DNA of 63,572 nt from Aerophototrophica crusticola (GTDB lineage Bacteria; Pseudomonadota; Alphaproteobacteria; Azospirillales; Azospirillaceae): the NCBI GenBank assembly GCA_001939945.1, contig MOEB01000027.1, forward strand, positions 1 to 63,572, written 5' to 3'. Below the pieces are notes generated by a model. It did not search any database and was not told the DNA's origin. It saw nothing but the letters and a program-made list of their open reading frames with translations. Made by a program: the position numbers and the translations under genes. Below, piece after piece: positions 53,715 to 62,678 of the stretch. Within the stretch, counting starts at the first letter, position 1. Each line of letters starts with the position of its first letter.

Positions 53715-56084
53715 CTACACCCGCGCCACCACGTGCCACGCCGCCCCGTTGCTGATGGCGGTGACGGCAGCGTTCTTGGCGGAGAGGGCGAGGGTCGCGC
53801 CGTCGGGGCCGGTGCTGCCGTCGCCGGACGTGACCGTGACCGCGTTGGCGCTGGCGTCGGTTTTCTTGATGCTGACCCGGCGGCCTACGTTGCCGTCGGC
53901 GGGCGCCGGCAGGCGCACCTCCACCGGGCCGGCGAAGGCGCTGACCAGGTACAGCTCGGCGCCCAGGTCCGGCTGGAACAGGCCCGCCGCTTCCCGGAAG
54001 CGCACTGCCAGCGGCTGGGTCCGGCCGCCCAGCACCAGCCAAGCCGCGCCGTTGGAGAAGACGGTCAAATAATCGTACCGGCTGGACAGCACCCAGGCCC
54101 GCCCCTCCGGCCCCGTCCCGCCGCCGGCCTGGGTGACGGTGACGGCGGTGTCGGACAGGTCGGCCTTCTTGATGGTGACGGTGCGGCCGACGGCCTGCGG
54201 GTCCGACGGGGCGGGCAGGCGCACCTCCACCGCCCCGGCCGACGCGCTGACCAGGTACAGGGCCTTGGCGCAGTCGGGGGTGAAGAGGCCCGCCGTCTCC
54301 CAGAACTCCGCGTTCACCGGCGGCATGTTGTGGGCGGTGACCCACCAGCCGGCGCCGTTGCTGACCAGGGTGGCGCCGTCGAACCGGCTGGCCAGCAGCA
54401 GGGTGCGGCCGTCCGGACCGGGGCCGCCGCCTTCCGTGACGCGCACGGGGTTGGCGCTGCCGTCGGTCTTCTTCACCGTGACGACGCGGCCGTTGGCGGT
54501 GGAGGCCTGGGGCAGCCGGAACTCCACCGCCCCGCCGAAGGCGCTGACGAAATAGGTGGTGCTGGTCAGGTCGGGGGTGACGACGCCACCCGCCGCGGGC
54601 TCCACATACTCCGTGTCCAGGCTGAACCCCTCCACCCGCAGGTCGGTGACCAGCGTCTCCTTCAACAGGTTGCGCAGAGGGAAGCCGGCGTTGACGGCGG
54701 TGTACTTGCGCGCGCCCGTCGTGTCCCAGATGGGCTGGCCGCCGGTGGCGCTGAACAAATTGACGATGCTGGTGCCCTGGGACCCGTTGTCGATGCGGAT
54801 GCCGGGAAGCGCCCCCAAACTCTCCGCATAGAAGTTGACCACCAGGGTCTGGTCCGTGGCCGCACCCAGGCGGAAGCAGGCCTCCCCATTGGGGTGCAGG
54901 TTCGCCTCGCAATCGGTGAAACTGTTGTTGAACCGCCCCGCCGACAGGAAGAAGCCGCAGCCCGACAGGGGCGCCGCCAAGCTGTAGACGCGCACATCCA
55001 CGAACTTGTTGGCGTTGGGCGTGTCGCCCGCCCCTTCCACCGTCAGCAGCACACCGTGCAACTGCGGCCGGGCCACCAGCACGCGGGTGATGTGGTTCCA
55101 ATAACAGGGCCGGTCCGGGTCCTGGTAGCCGTCCAGGACCAGCCCGATGACGTTGTCCCACAGGGACAGGTTCTCCAGCACGTTCTTCACGCACGGTCCG
55201 TCGCGGCCATAGAGCTTCACCCCCGCCGCCCCGCCGACGATGCGCAGGTCCCGCAGGGTCGCGTAGCCGTCCACCAGCTCCACCGCGTTGAAGCCGCTGG
55301 GGTAGCTGGGCAGGTTGACGGGGTCGAAGGCCGTGGCCCGCGCCTGGATCACCGACCCCTCCCCCACCCCGTACAGGGTCTGGCCATGGCCGAGGGTGAT
55401 GGTGCCCGTGGTGCGGTAGGTGCCGGCGGGCAGGAACACGGCCCGGTGGGCGGCGAGGGCCGCGCGGATGGCATCTGTGTCGTCGGCGATGCCGTCCCCC
55501 ACCGCGCCGAAATCCTTGGCGGAGGCCAGGTCGCGCAGCTTGGCCGCCATGCCGCGGCCCACCGCCCCGGCCCCTTGCGCCGTGAAGGCGGGATCGGCCC
55601 CAGACCCGGGCGGCAGGGCCACCGGGGCGCCGACCTCATCGAAGCCCAGCACCTTGCCGGCCCGCGCCGCGCGGCTGGGCAGCTCCAGCGTCGCCGCCAG
55701 GTCGGTGGCGGGCGCGCGCACCACCCGCTCCTGCTCCGCCCGCGCTTCCTGCACCATGGCGGTCATGCGGTCGAGCTGCTCATTCAGGGCGCGGGCGGAC
55801 AGGGGCCCGCTCTCCCCGAAGTCGGACAGCCGCTCGACGCTGAGCCGCCGCTCCAGCGTCACCACCGTGCCGGCGGCGGGCGGGCTGGCGAAGGTGACGG
55901 ACCCTCCTTCAGTCTGCCCGGCCCCGCTGACGGTGAAGCCGCCATCCTGCGGGGCGGCGTTGAGGAAGACCCTAAGGTCGGCCTGGGCGAAAATGGGGAA
56001 GGGAAAGGCGAAGGCGGCCGTGCCGCCATCCGCCAGATACTGCACGCGCGGCATCACCGCCGGCACCTGGGGGTGGGTGGTCAT
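53715..56084 (-). CDS. Tail fibre/tailspike protein with beta-helix and three C-terminal repeats
   Basis: 789 residues. The N-terminus (VQYLADGGTAAFAFPFPIFA, then GTVVTLERRLSVERL) resembles the virion-binding head of T7-type tail fibres. A pectate-lyase-like beta-helix start follows (DFGAVGDGIADDTDAIRAAL, about 190-210). The C-terminal 290 residues hold three repeats of about 85 residues (roughly 505-590, 605-692, 705-789). Each has LYLVSAxAGxVEVRLPAPxD, then a VTIKKxDxSxxAVTV block and SNGAAW. Receptor binding or capsule cleavage is likely. The frame is intact. Confidence 0.8.
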   Translation of the reverse strand: MTTHPQVPAVMPRVQYLADGGTAAFAFPFPIFAQADLRVFLNAAPQDGGFTVSGAGQTEGGSVTFASPPAAGTVVTLERRLSVERLSDFGESGPLSARALNEQLDRMTAMVQEARAEQERVVRAPATDLAATLELPSRAARAGKVLGFDEVGAPVALPPGSGADPAFTAQGAGAVGRGMAAKLRDLASAKDFGAVGDGIADDTDAIRAALAAHRAVFLPAGTYRTTGTITLGHGQTLYGVGEGSVIQARATAFDPVNLPSYPSGFNAVELVDGYATLRDLRIVGGAAGVKLYGRDGPCVKNVLENLSLWDNVIGLVLDGYQDPDRPCYWNHITRVLVARPQLHGVLLTVEGAGDTPNANKFVDVRVYSLAAPLSGCGFFLSAGRFNNSFTDCEANLHPNGEACFRLGAATDQTLVVNFYAESLGALPGIRIDNGSQGTSIVNLFSATGGQPIWDTTGARKYTAVNAGFPLRNLLKETLVTDLRVEGFSLDTEYVEPAAGGVVTPDLTSTTYFVSAFGGAVEFRLPQASTANGRVVTVKKTDGSANPVRVTEGGGPGPDGRTLLLASRFDGATLVSNGAGWWVTAHNMPPVNAEFWETAGLFTPDCAKALYLVSASAGAVEVRLPAPSDPQAVGRTVTIKKADLSDTAVTVTQAGGGTGPEGRAWVLSSRYDYLTVFSNGAAWLVLGGRTQPLAVRFREAAGLFQPDLGAELYLVSAFAGPVEVRLPAPADGNVGRRVSIKKTDASANAVTVTSGDGSTGPDGATLALSAKNAAVTAISNGAAWHVVARV

Positions 56085-56106
56085 GGGATGTCGTCCTGTT
56101 CGGGTT

Positions 56107-56206
56107 CGTAGGTCGGATTAGCGGCGCCAGCCGCGTAATCCGACGGCAAGGGGCCGTCTGGGGGGCCGTCGGATTACGGTGCCTGCGGCACCTAATCCGA
56201 CCTACG
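56107..56206. repeat. Inverted repeat, type D (CGTAGGTCGGATTA kind)
   Basis: CGTAGGTCGGATTAGCGGCG (56107 on) and its inverted partner ending CACCTAATCCGACCTACG (56206) flank a short spacer. Inner arms CCGCGTAATCCGACGGC and GCCGTCGGATTACGG also pair. This repeat type is widespread in Proteobacteria. It sits between the fibre and the coiled-coil virion-protein genes. Confidence 0.8.
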
Positions 56207-56215
56207 GTGGCGCCC

Positions 56216-56740
56216 CTAGTACCCCCGCGCCAGCCGTTCCAGCCGCTGCCGTTCTTCCAGCCGGGTGCGTTCCAGCAGGTTGCGGCGGGTCAGGGACTGG
56301 TCGCGGTCGGTCAGGGCCTTGCGGCGTAGGGTGTCGAGTTGGCGGGCGGTGTCGCGGTCTTCCTGGTCCTGCCTCGCCAGGCCCAGCAGGATGGCCTCGC
56401 CCGACCCGTCGGCGGTGCTGATGCCCTGGCCGCCGAGCTGGGCGCGGGTGCGGCCCACGGCGCGGCGCAGGGCGCGCTGGCGGCGGCGCTCATCCTCCGC
56501 CGCTTCCAGGGCGATGCGGTCGGATTCGCGCTGGAGTTCCTCGCTCTGGGTGCGCTGTTCCTCCGCCTGTTCCTCGGCCAGGGAGCGGCGTTCCAGTTCC
56601 TGCGCCTGGCCCAGCAGGGCATCGTCGTCGCCCCTGTCCCGCCCGCCGCTGCCGCGTAGGGAGCGGACGGCGGTGGCGGTGCGGCGGATGTTGTTCAGGG
56701 TGCCGAGCGTCGCCAGCACCGGGGTGGTCAGCCCAGCCAT
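56216..56740 (-). CDS. Coiled-coil virion protein candidate
   Basis: 174 residues, almost wholly helical and highly charged. EERRSLAEEQAEEQRTQSEE-type heptads run over about 45-95, and LDTLRRKALTDRDQSLTRRN follows near the C-terminus. A short Gly-rich piece (AQLGGQGISTADGSGEAI) interrupts the helix. Its ATG overlaps the stop of the nozzle gene by one base. Its position after the nozzle and before the fibre fits an internal virion or tail-completion protein of podoviruses. No family is certain. Confidence 0.6.
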   Translation of the reverse strand: MAGLTTPVLATLGTLNNIRRTATAVRSLRGSGGRDRGDDDALLGQAQELERRSLAEEQAEEQRTQSEELQRESDRIALEAAEDERRRQRALRRAVGRTRAQLGGQGISTADGSGEAILLGLARQDQEDRDTARQLDTLRRKALTDRDQSLTRRNLLERTRLEERQRLERLARGY

Positions 56741-58635
56741 CAGTCGTTCACCTTCATCTCATGGGTTGCGGCCAGCAGGGTGAAGGGCAGCGGCCGGTCG
56801 TCGGCCAGGCTCCAGGCCGGCTTCAGCGGGTCGGCGGGCCAGCCAAGGGTGGTCAGCCGCCGGTCCCCCGTGAAGGGGACGGCCGGCGCTTCCGTCAGCA
56901 CGAGCCCGCCCGTGCGGCGCAGCGGTACCTCCAGGGCCCCGCGGCCAAGGTCGGCCTTCAGCACCGGCGTATCCTTCAGCCGGAAGGTCACGGCCAGCAG
57001 CCGCGCCTTGGCCCCCTGCCCCTCCGCCGCCAGCAGGTTGGCGGGCAAGGGCTCCACCCGGTGGGTGAAGGGCAGCCCGGCCTGGATAGCGCGGACGGCC
57101 CGGTCCAGCCGCAGCCGCCCAGCCTTCACCGATGAAGGCGCCAGGACGATGCCGTCGCCCAGCACCGTGGCCGTGCGGCCCGCCAGGTGCCCGGCCCCGG
57201 ACCAGCGGGCGGTGGGCGCGGGGGCGGTGCCGCTAATGCCGGCATCCACCTGGAATCCGTCGTCCCAGGCCTCCAGCCACACGGCGCCGTCGCGGCGGAC
57301 CAGCCAATAGGGGGTGTCGCCCACCACGGCCAGGGACAGCACCTGCCCTGCCGTCACCAGCCGGGTCCAGGCGCTGACCTGTTCGGCGCGGTAGAGGGTC
57401 AGCGCCGCCACCGTGCCGTCCGCCTGCACCGCCAGCAGCAGGCGCCGTCGGCGGTCATGGTCCATCTCCACCGTCTGCCCGGCGATGTGCCGGGCCGCCA
57501 CGGTCAGGTCGCCGGCCTGGTAGACCCGCTCCGCGTCGGTCCAGAAGAACTCCCGCAAGGACCCGTCCGCCGCGGCGAACAGGGTGGCGCCGTCCACCTC
57601 CCGCGGGCCGATCTGGCGGTCGCCGCGGCTGCCCAGGCGGGTCTGCCGGTCCAGGCGGATGGCCTGCGGCGTCAGCGGTTCCCCCGTCACGGCCCATTCG
57701 GCGCCCGTGGTGAAGACCTGCAGGTGCCGGCCGCTGAAGACGGCGCGGATCGGGTTCACCTCATCCGACAGGATGGCGAACTCGATGGCCTCGTCATCCT
57801 CCCCCTCGCCCAGGTCGAAGTTGAACAGGTCGCCGGACCGGGACAGCCACAGCCGGTTGGGCAGGTCGCGGCTGCCGCCGACCACCAGCCGGTCCTGGTG
57901 GAAGCAGGCGGATACGGGCCAGCCCCGCACCGGGCTGAACGCCGCCTCGTCCCAGTCCACGGTGGGGTCCGTGTCGGGGAGCGTTTCAAAGACGTCCACC
58001 TCCGCCAGGGTGGGGGACAGGATGGCGGCGAAGCGGCAGGGCTTGCGGTGGATGCGCAGGGGCTGCCCGTCATGGCCGGGCTGGAAGACAGGGGCGGACG
58101 CCTTCACCCGCACCCGGCCCGACCTGGCCGATGGGGTCAGGGTGACGGACAGGTCGCCGAAGCGGAAATAGGGGATGCGGGACTTGCCATCCTCCGCCGC
58201 GAAGACCCAAGGGCTCAGGGTCCAGGCGCCCGGGCCGGTGCGGGCCAGCCGCTGGGGCGGCACCTGGGGGTGGCACAGCAGCAGCACGTCGGCGCTCTGC
58301 GTCCAGGTCAGGTCCTTGAGCTGGGCCAGGGTCCAGGGGGTGGGCAGGGTCGCCTCCAGCCCATCGTCGCGGAACACCTGCACCTGCCCGTCGGTGAACA
58401 GCAGCAGATGGGCCTGGTCGGTGCTGAAGCTGAACAGCACCAGCCGCCCCGGGCCGGGGGCCGCCGCCACGAAGGCCGTGCCCGGGCGCCGCGCCAGCCC
58501 GCCGGTGGGCAGGACGATGACGTTGTCCAGGGTCCGCGCCCCGTTCTCATACGCCCGCAGGTCACCGCGGCCCAGCAGGTCCGGGGCCAGGGCGCCGCCG
58601 GTGAAGTTGGTCTTGACGGTCTTGAGCCGGGTCAT
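56740..58635 (-). CDS. Podovirus nozzle / tail tubular protein B-like
   Basis: 631 residues. The start TRLKTVKTNFTGGALAPDLL and the segments LDNVIVLPTGGLARRPGTAF and FSTDQAHLLLFTDGQVQVF are typical of the T7 gp12-like or 'phage nozzle' beta-propeller family. Repeated propeller-like strands follow (RLWLSRSGDLFNFDLGEGED; VFTTGAEWAVTGEPLTPQAI). It closes the tail tip and opens for DNA ejection. The ATG overlaps the preceding gene's stop (ATGA). The frame is complete. Confidence 0.8.
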   Translation of the reverse strand: MTRLKTVKTNFTGGALAPDLLGRGDLRAYENGARTLDNVIVLPTGGLARRPGTAFVAAAPGPGRLVLFSFSTDQAHLLLFTDGQVQVFRDDGLEATLPTPWTLAQLKDLTWTQSADVLLLCHPQVPPQRLARTGPGAWTLSPWVFAAEDGKSRIPYFRFGDLSVTLTPSARSGRVRVKASAPVFQPGHDGQPLRIHRKPCRFAAILSPTLAEVDVFETLPDTDPTVDWDEAAFSPVRGWPVSACFHQDRLVVGGSRDLPNRLWLSRSGDLFNFDLGEGEDDEAIEFAILSDEVNPIRAVFSGRHLQVFTTGAEWAVTGEPLTPQAIRLDRQTRLGSRGDRQIGPREVDGATLFAAADGSLREFFWTDAERVYQAGDLTVAARHIAGQTVEMDHDRRRRLLLAVQADGTVAALTLYRAEQVSAWTRLVTAGQVLSLAVVGDTPYWLVRRDGAVWLEAWDDGFQVDAGISGTAPAPTARWSGAGHLAGRTATVLGDGIVLAPSSVKAGRLRLDRAVRAIQAGLPFTHRVEPLPANLLAAEGQGAKARLLAVTFRLKDTPVLKADLGRGALEVPLRRTGGLVLTEAPAVPFTGDRRLTTLGWPADPLKPAWSLADDRPLPFTLLAATHEMKVND

Positions 58636-59204
58636 GGCAATCGGGCCTCCAGCAGGCTGAAATCCTCGAAGCCCGGCTGGTTGTCCTGCTGGCTGTCCAC
58701 CAGCCGGGCGCGCCGGAACTCCGCGTCCGCCAGCCGCCACAGGGCCTCCGCCCGGCTGGTGTTCTCCGTCAGCGGCACGCAGAACTCCGCTGCCAGCCGC
58801 GCCACCAGGGCCTGGTCGAAGAAGGGCGGGTAACCTTCTTCCGCCGGGCGGTAGACATGGGTCAGGGTGACGGCGGCCGCGTCGCACAGCAGGGCCTGCC
58901 CCTGGATACGGTAGGGCAGGCCCCGCCCCTTGCCCCCGGTTCCCGCCGACAGGGCCCGCAGGAACCCGGGCGGCAGGGCGAAGGCGTGGGCGAAGTCGGC
59001 GGCCGGTTGCCCGGCCAGCCGGTTCAGCGGGCTTTGCGCGGTGGCGAAGCTCCAGGCATGGGCCGAGAGCAGCGCGTCCCGCGTGGGCCCGTACAGGGCC
59101 GCCGCCACCTCGGCCTCTGCCGTGCCGTCCTGGAAGGTGGCGATGGGGGCGGCCCCGATCTTCAACAAGGCACGGGCGCAGAGCCCGATGGCGGTGAGGG
59201 CCAT
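58632..59204 (-). CDS. Tail tubular protein A-like (podovirus adaptor/gatekeeper)
   Basis: 190 residues. ALTAIGLCARALLKIGAAPI, then AALYGPTRDALLSAHAWSFA, is the characteristic N-terminal pattern of T7 gp11-type tail-tube proteins, and ALVARLAAEFCVPLTENTSR continues it. It would form the ring between portal and nozzle. It is translationally coupled to the nozzle gene by an ATGA overlap. Order and sizes match podovirus late operons. Confidence 0.75.
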   Translation of the reverse strand: MALTAIGLCARALLKIGAAPIATFQDGTAEAEVAAALYGPTRDALLSAHAWSFATAQSPLNRLAGQPAADFAHAFALPPGFLRALSAGTGGKGRGLPYRIQGQALLCDAAAVTLTHVYRPAEEGYPPFFDQALVARLAAEFCVPLTENTSRAEALWRLADAEFRRARLVDSQQDNQPGFEDFSLLEARLP

Positions 59205-59229
59205 GGGTGGGGCCTCCGGCTGGGGTGGA

Positions 59230-59499
59230 TCAGTCGCTGTCCGCCGCGCCCACGGGCGTCAGGTCGGACAGGTTGACGGTGCCGCCGCTGTTGCCGGACA
59301 CCAGGAAGATGCCGGCGGCCTGGGTTCCGGCGGTGCCGGTGTTGGCCAGCACCATGTCGCCCAGCCGCAGCATGTGGCTGGCCGCGTTCATGTACCCCGC
59401 CACCCGCACCTGGGCGGCCGTGTCGGGGGTGGTGTAGTGCCAGAGCGTGAAGCCGTTGGCATAGGCAAGCACGCTCAGGTCCTTCGGCAGGAAGGCCAT
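59230..59499 (-). CDS. Small virion protein, decoration-like
   Basis: 89 residues, beta-rich (MAFLPKDLSVLAYANGFTLW, then RVAGYMNAASHMLRLGDMVL and GIFLVSGNSGGTVNLSDLTP). No membrane helix or cysteine. GAAAGGG lies before the ATG. It lies between the capsid and tail-tube genes, where several podoviruses encode capsid cement or head-tail proteins. Function inferred from position and size only. A type F repeat separates it from the capsid gene. Confidence 0.6.
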   Translation of the reverse strand: MAFLPKDLSVLAYANGFTLWHYTTPDTAAQVRVAGYMNAASHMLRLGDMVLANTGTAGTQAAGIFLVSGNSGGTVNLSDLTPVGAADSD

Positions 59500-59590
59500 G
59501 GGGGAACCCTTTCTTGTCGATGGGAAAAAGCCGGGTGAAGGAGCGGGCGTGGCAGCGGCGGGGCAGGAAGACGCAGGAAACACAAGAGGA

Positions 59591-59706
59591 CATTCACGAA
59601 CACGCACAAAAACATTCACGGACACGCACAGGACAATTGCCTGCGGCGCAGCCATTCCTTTTTGTGAATGTTCGTGTGTTTTTCTTGTGCGTGTTCGTGC
59701 GTGTAT
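59591..59706. repeat. Reiterated-arm inverted repeat, type F copy 3
   Basis: The left arm (about 59591-59634) holds CACGAACACGCACAAAAAC and CACGGACACGCACAGG units; the right arm (about 59660-59706) is their complement. The centre TGCCTGCGGCGCAGCC (59638-59653) is identical to that of the copy at 39391-39509. It fills most of the 261-bp gap between the decoration-like and capsid genes. Confidence 0.8.
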
Positions 59707-59760
59707 TCGGGCACACCTGTGGAAATCTGCCAGCAACCCCGCCGCCGCACCATCAACGCC

Positions 59761-60576
59761 TCACTCCACGCAGCGCAGGGTGACCACGCCCTTTGCGTCG
59801 ATCAGGGCGGCGCCCTGGCTCATCATGGAGTTGACGAAGTGGCTGGCCCGGTCGCCGTGCCAGGTGATGTCAAGCTGCACCTCGGAGCCGGAGGCGTGGC
59901 CCACGGCGGTCTTGTGGTACCAGTGGCAGAGGCGCGTCTCCCCCTGCTTGGTCAGGCCGGAATGGGGCATCCACAGGGTGCCCAGCCAGCGCTTGGCCTG
60001 GGTGCCGCGCCAGGGCAGCTCGTCCACGCCCACATAGTTGGCGTTGGCGAACTCCTCGATGGACAGCAACTGGCTCCACTGCTTCCAGCCCACCACGCAG
60101 GTGCGCTGGCCGTCGTCGGGCACGTCGCCGGCGCCCAGCAGCTCGAACGCTTCCAGCACCTTGTCGCGGGTCAGCCCGTCACCGGGGCCGCCGGCGAACA
60201 GGGCGGACTTGTCCAGCTCCTTGATGATCAGCTCGTCCGTCTTGCGGCCCAGGGCATAGGCCCCGGCGTTGGCCACCACGGCGCGCTCGTCGATGTTGGT
60301 CTTGATCTCGTCCAGCTTGTCGATCCAGTCGCCGGCGTAATAGTCGGCCAGCAGGCATTCCACCGCTTCGCGGTCCTGGTTCATGGCCGCGATCAGGCCG
60401 TTGCGGGCCTTGGTGCTGGCGCTGCCCTTGCCGACCATCTGGAAGACGGTGCTGGCGCCCTTGACGTTGTTCTTGCTGCGCACCGTGGCGCGGAGCTTGG
60501 AGCCCATGCGCTGGTACGCCTCGTGGACCTCGCGCTCGAACTGCTTGACGAAGCCCTTCTCAATCTCGGCAGACAT
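59761..60576 (-). CDS. Major capsid protein candidate
   Basis: 271 residues. The product begins MSAEIEKGFVKQFEREVHEA and has the long N-terminal helix and mixed alpha/beta body of a capsid protein (HK97-fold type is likely). GSASTKARNGLIAAMNQDRE, DEIKTNIDERAVVANAGAYA and FELLGAGDVPDDGQRTCVVG are the main blocks. It ends in a short beta strand (GVVTLRCVE). AGGAAGG precedes the ATG. No disabling mutation is visible. Upstream the expected scaffold gene is displaced by two non-phage genes. Confidence 0.72.
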   Translation of the reverse strand: MSAEIEKGFVKQFEREVHEAYQRMGSKLRATVRSKNNVKGASTVFQMVGKGSASTKARNGLIAAMNQDREAVECLLADYYAGDWIDKLDEIKTNIDERAVVANAGAYALGRKTDELIIKELDKSALFAGGPGDGLTRDKVLEAFELLGAGDVPDDGQRTCVVGWKQWSQLLSIEEFANANYVGVDELPWRGTQAKRWLGTLWMPHSGLTKQGETRLCHWYHKTAVGHASGSEVQLDITWHGDRASHFVNSMMSQGAALIDAKGVVTLRCVE

Positions 60577-60872
60577 ATGAATTCCTTCCTGTGTGGAGGG
60601 CAAGGGCCGGCCACAGCAGCGGTTGCGACCGGGGGTCGCCGCGCGGACGCCGGGAAGGATGGGGGGATGCCGCCCCTGGCGCTTTGCCCACCCCACGGAT
60701 ACAAGCGGCGACCAGGCCACTGGACACAGGTCCGGCGGTTCCCCGGTCGCGGCAGGCGGGGGTCTTGGGGAGCAGGGAGGCTGTCAGGATGCCGGACACC
60801 CCGCGGGGCGGCGGGCCGCTGGGCCCGGGCACACGGGGGGTGTTGGCAAGGCGGATGGTAGGCTTATAGTCC

Positions 60873-61754
60873 TTATGCTGTCAAGCCAGAAAATGCAGGC
60901 CCGTGCAGATCGTCCACGGCCCGCACCACCGCCTCCGGCCAGACATGGTGGGCCATGTGCCCGACCCCGGGCAGCAGGCGCAGCGCCGCCCCCGGAACCC
61001 GCTTCGCCAGCCAGGCGGCATGGCGCCCCGGCTCGGCCACCGTGTCCTCCGTCCCGCACAGCACGATGAGGGGTACCGCCAGGCGGCGCAGGCGCAAGGC
61101 GCGGGGCATCATGCTGGCGTTGAAGCCGCGCAGCTCCCCCGCCATGGCCAGCATGGCGTCCGGCCGGGCGGCGTGGCCCAGGGGGAAGTCGGCCAGGACC
61201 GGCGGCACGGGGTCCGGGGCGAAGCAGGCCTGCAGCTTGGCCGGGCCCAGCGCCTCCGCCAGCCAGGGCACCACCCATTCCCGCACCGGCACCCCCACGA
61301 CGGGCGCCACCGCCAAGCGCAGCAGCGGCATGGCCGCCGGCCGGGTGGGCCGGCAATAGGGCCCGACAAGCACAAGTCCGGAAACGCGGTCCGGGAAATC
61401 CAGCGCCAGGCACAGGGCCGTGGCGCTGCCGATGGAATGGGCGGCCACCGTCACCCGGTCCAGGCCCAGCCGGTCCAGCAGGGCCACCAGCGCCCCGGCC
61501 TGGCGGTGCGGGGCCATGTCCGATTCGGGGACCGGCTCGCTCAGGCCATAGCCCGGCCGGTCGGGGGCGAGCAGGCGGTAGCGGGTGGAAAGGTCGGCAA
61601 GGGGGGCCGCCACCTCCTGCGCCAGGCCGCCCAACCCGTGCAGCAGCAACAGGGGCGGCCCCTCCCCCTCGTCCAGCAGGTGCACGGCCCGTCCCACCAC
61701 CCCCACCAACCGGCCGGGGCGTATGCGGGGATCAAGGATGAGGCTGTCGGGCAT
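60873..61754 (-). CDS. Alpha/beta hydrolase inside the phage-like block
   Basis: A 293-residue canonical alpha/beta hydrolase: GPPLLLLHGLGGLAQEVAAP, then LLAPDRPGYGLSEP and the nucleophile elbow VAAHSIGSATAL (Ser107). The acid candidate is Asp237 in LCGTEDTVAEP and the base His266 in GVGHMAHH. All triad residues are present, so it should be active; the substrate is unknown. It is divergent from the methyltransferase-like gene and lies between scaffold and capsid. No phage role is known for such enzymes. Confidence 0.82.
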   Translation of the reverse strand: MPDSLILDPRIRPGRLVGVVGRAVHLLDEGEGPPLLLLHGLGGLAQEVAAPLADLSTRYRLLAPDRPGYGLSEPVPESDMAPHRQAGALVALLDRLGLDRVTVAAHSIGSATALCLALDFPDRVSGLVLVGPYCRPTRPAAMPLLRLAVAPVVGVPVREWVVPWLAEALGPAKLQACFAPDPVPPVLADFPLGHAARPDAMLAMAGELRGFNASMMPRALRLRRLAVPLIVLCGTEDTVAEPGRHAAWLAKRVPGAALRLLPGVGHMAHHVWPEAVVRAVDDLHGPAFSGLTA

Positions 61755-61904
61755 GGGCGGTACCCAGGTCGTTGCGGCCTGGGGGGAACAGCGGAACGGG
61801 CCCCAAGGTCCCACGACCCGGGGACATCGGATGACATCGGCGCCGGCGCGGTTGCAGCCCGTCGGCAGAACCGGCAGAAAGGGCAACCGGGGATCGACAA
61901 AGGG

Positions 61905-62672
61905 ATGATGACCGTGACTGCTGCCCTGCCGGCCTTCTTCAGCACCGACCTGTTCGTGCCGCGTTATCGGGAAACGGGCTCCGGCCGCTGGCGGATGACC
62001 ATGGCGCCCCTGTCCACCAGCATCGGCTATTGGGGCACGCCCTATATGGTGGCCGACCTGGTGGGGCTTCTGCGGGAGAATGGCCGCGGCGGTTGGGAAA
62101 CCTGGATGTCCCTGGCCCCGATGGAGTTGGAAAGCCAGGAGGTGGGCTGTCGCCATGCCCGCGGCCACACGGTGATCATGGGGCTGGGCATGGGCTGGGC
62201 CGCCGCCAACACGGCCCTGAACCCCAATGTGACGGCCGTGACGGTGGTGGAGCGGGACCCGGACGTGCTGGCCCTGCACCGGGAGCTGGACATCTGGTCC
62301 CAGCTTCCCCCCGGGGCCGCGGCCAAGCTGCGGATCGTGGAGGGCGACGCCTATGGGTTCGTGCCCGACCAGCCGGTGGACCTGCTGATGCCCGACATCT
62401 GGCTGCCCTTCGAGAATGAGGGCCGGCTGGAGGAGGTGCGGCGCATGCAGCAGAACTGCCGCGCCGACACCATCTATTTCTGGGGCCAGGAGCTGGTCCT
62501 GGCCCGCATGGCCCGGGCCGCCGGGCGGGCATTGGACGAGGAAGGCCTGGCCGCCACGGTGGCGGAGAGCGGCCTGCCCCTGCTGGGGCCTGGCATCCCC
62601 GGCTATGCCGCCCGGGCCTGGGCGGCCTTCACCAGCCGGGAGGCGCGGGGCCTGGGCCTGGCCCCGCGGTAA
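61905..62672 (+). CDS. Spermidine-synthase-like SAM-dependent protein
   Basis: A 255-residue Rossmann-type protein and the only clear plus-strand gene in the phage-like block. The nucleotide-binding segment is VIMGLGMGWAAANTALNP, followed by the acidic strand end TVVERDPDVLALHRELD and LRIVEGDAYGFVPDQPVDLL. This order matches spermidine-synthase-like methyltransferase folds. The N-terminal 60 residues (RYRETGSGRWRMTMAPLSTS) are unusual. ATGs at 61905 and 61908 are equivalent starts. A true polyamine role is unproven. Confidence 0.65.
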   Translation: MMTVTAALPAFFSTDLFVPRYRETGSGRWRMTMAPLSTSIGYWGTPYMVADLVGLLRENGRGGWETWMSLAPMELESQEVGCRHARGHTVIMGLGMGWAAANTALNPNVTAVTVVERDPDVLALHRELDIWSQLPPGAAAKLRIVEGDAYGFVPDQPVDLLMPDIWLPFENEGRLEEVRRMQQNCRADTIYFWGQELVLARMARAAGRALDEEGLAATVAESGLPLLGPGIPGYAARAWAAFTSREARGLGLAPR

Positions 62673-62678
62673 AGGGCG

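Noticed and set aside
52270-55194. A 974-codon minus-strand open frame across terminase and fibre
   Set aside because: It is a frame-shifted shadow of the fibre and terminase genes with Arg/Gly/Pro-rich composition and no domain.
53715-56084. A diversity-generating retroelement target
   Set aside because: No reverse transcriptase or template/variable repeat pair was found in the window.
59761-60576. A contractile tail or tailocin
   Set aside because: A capsid candidate, scaffold and terminase are present and no sheath or baseplate genes are seen; the tail genes are of podovirus type.
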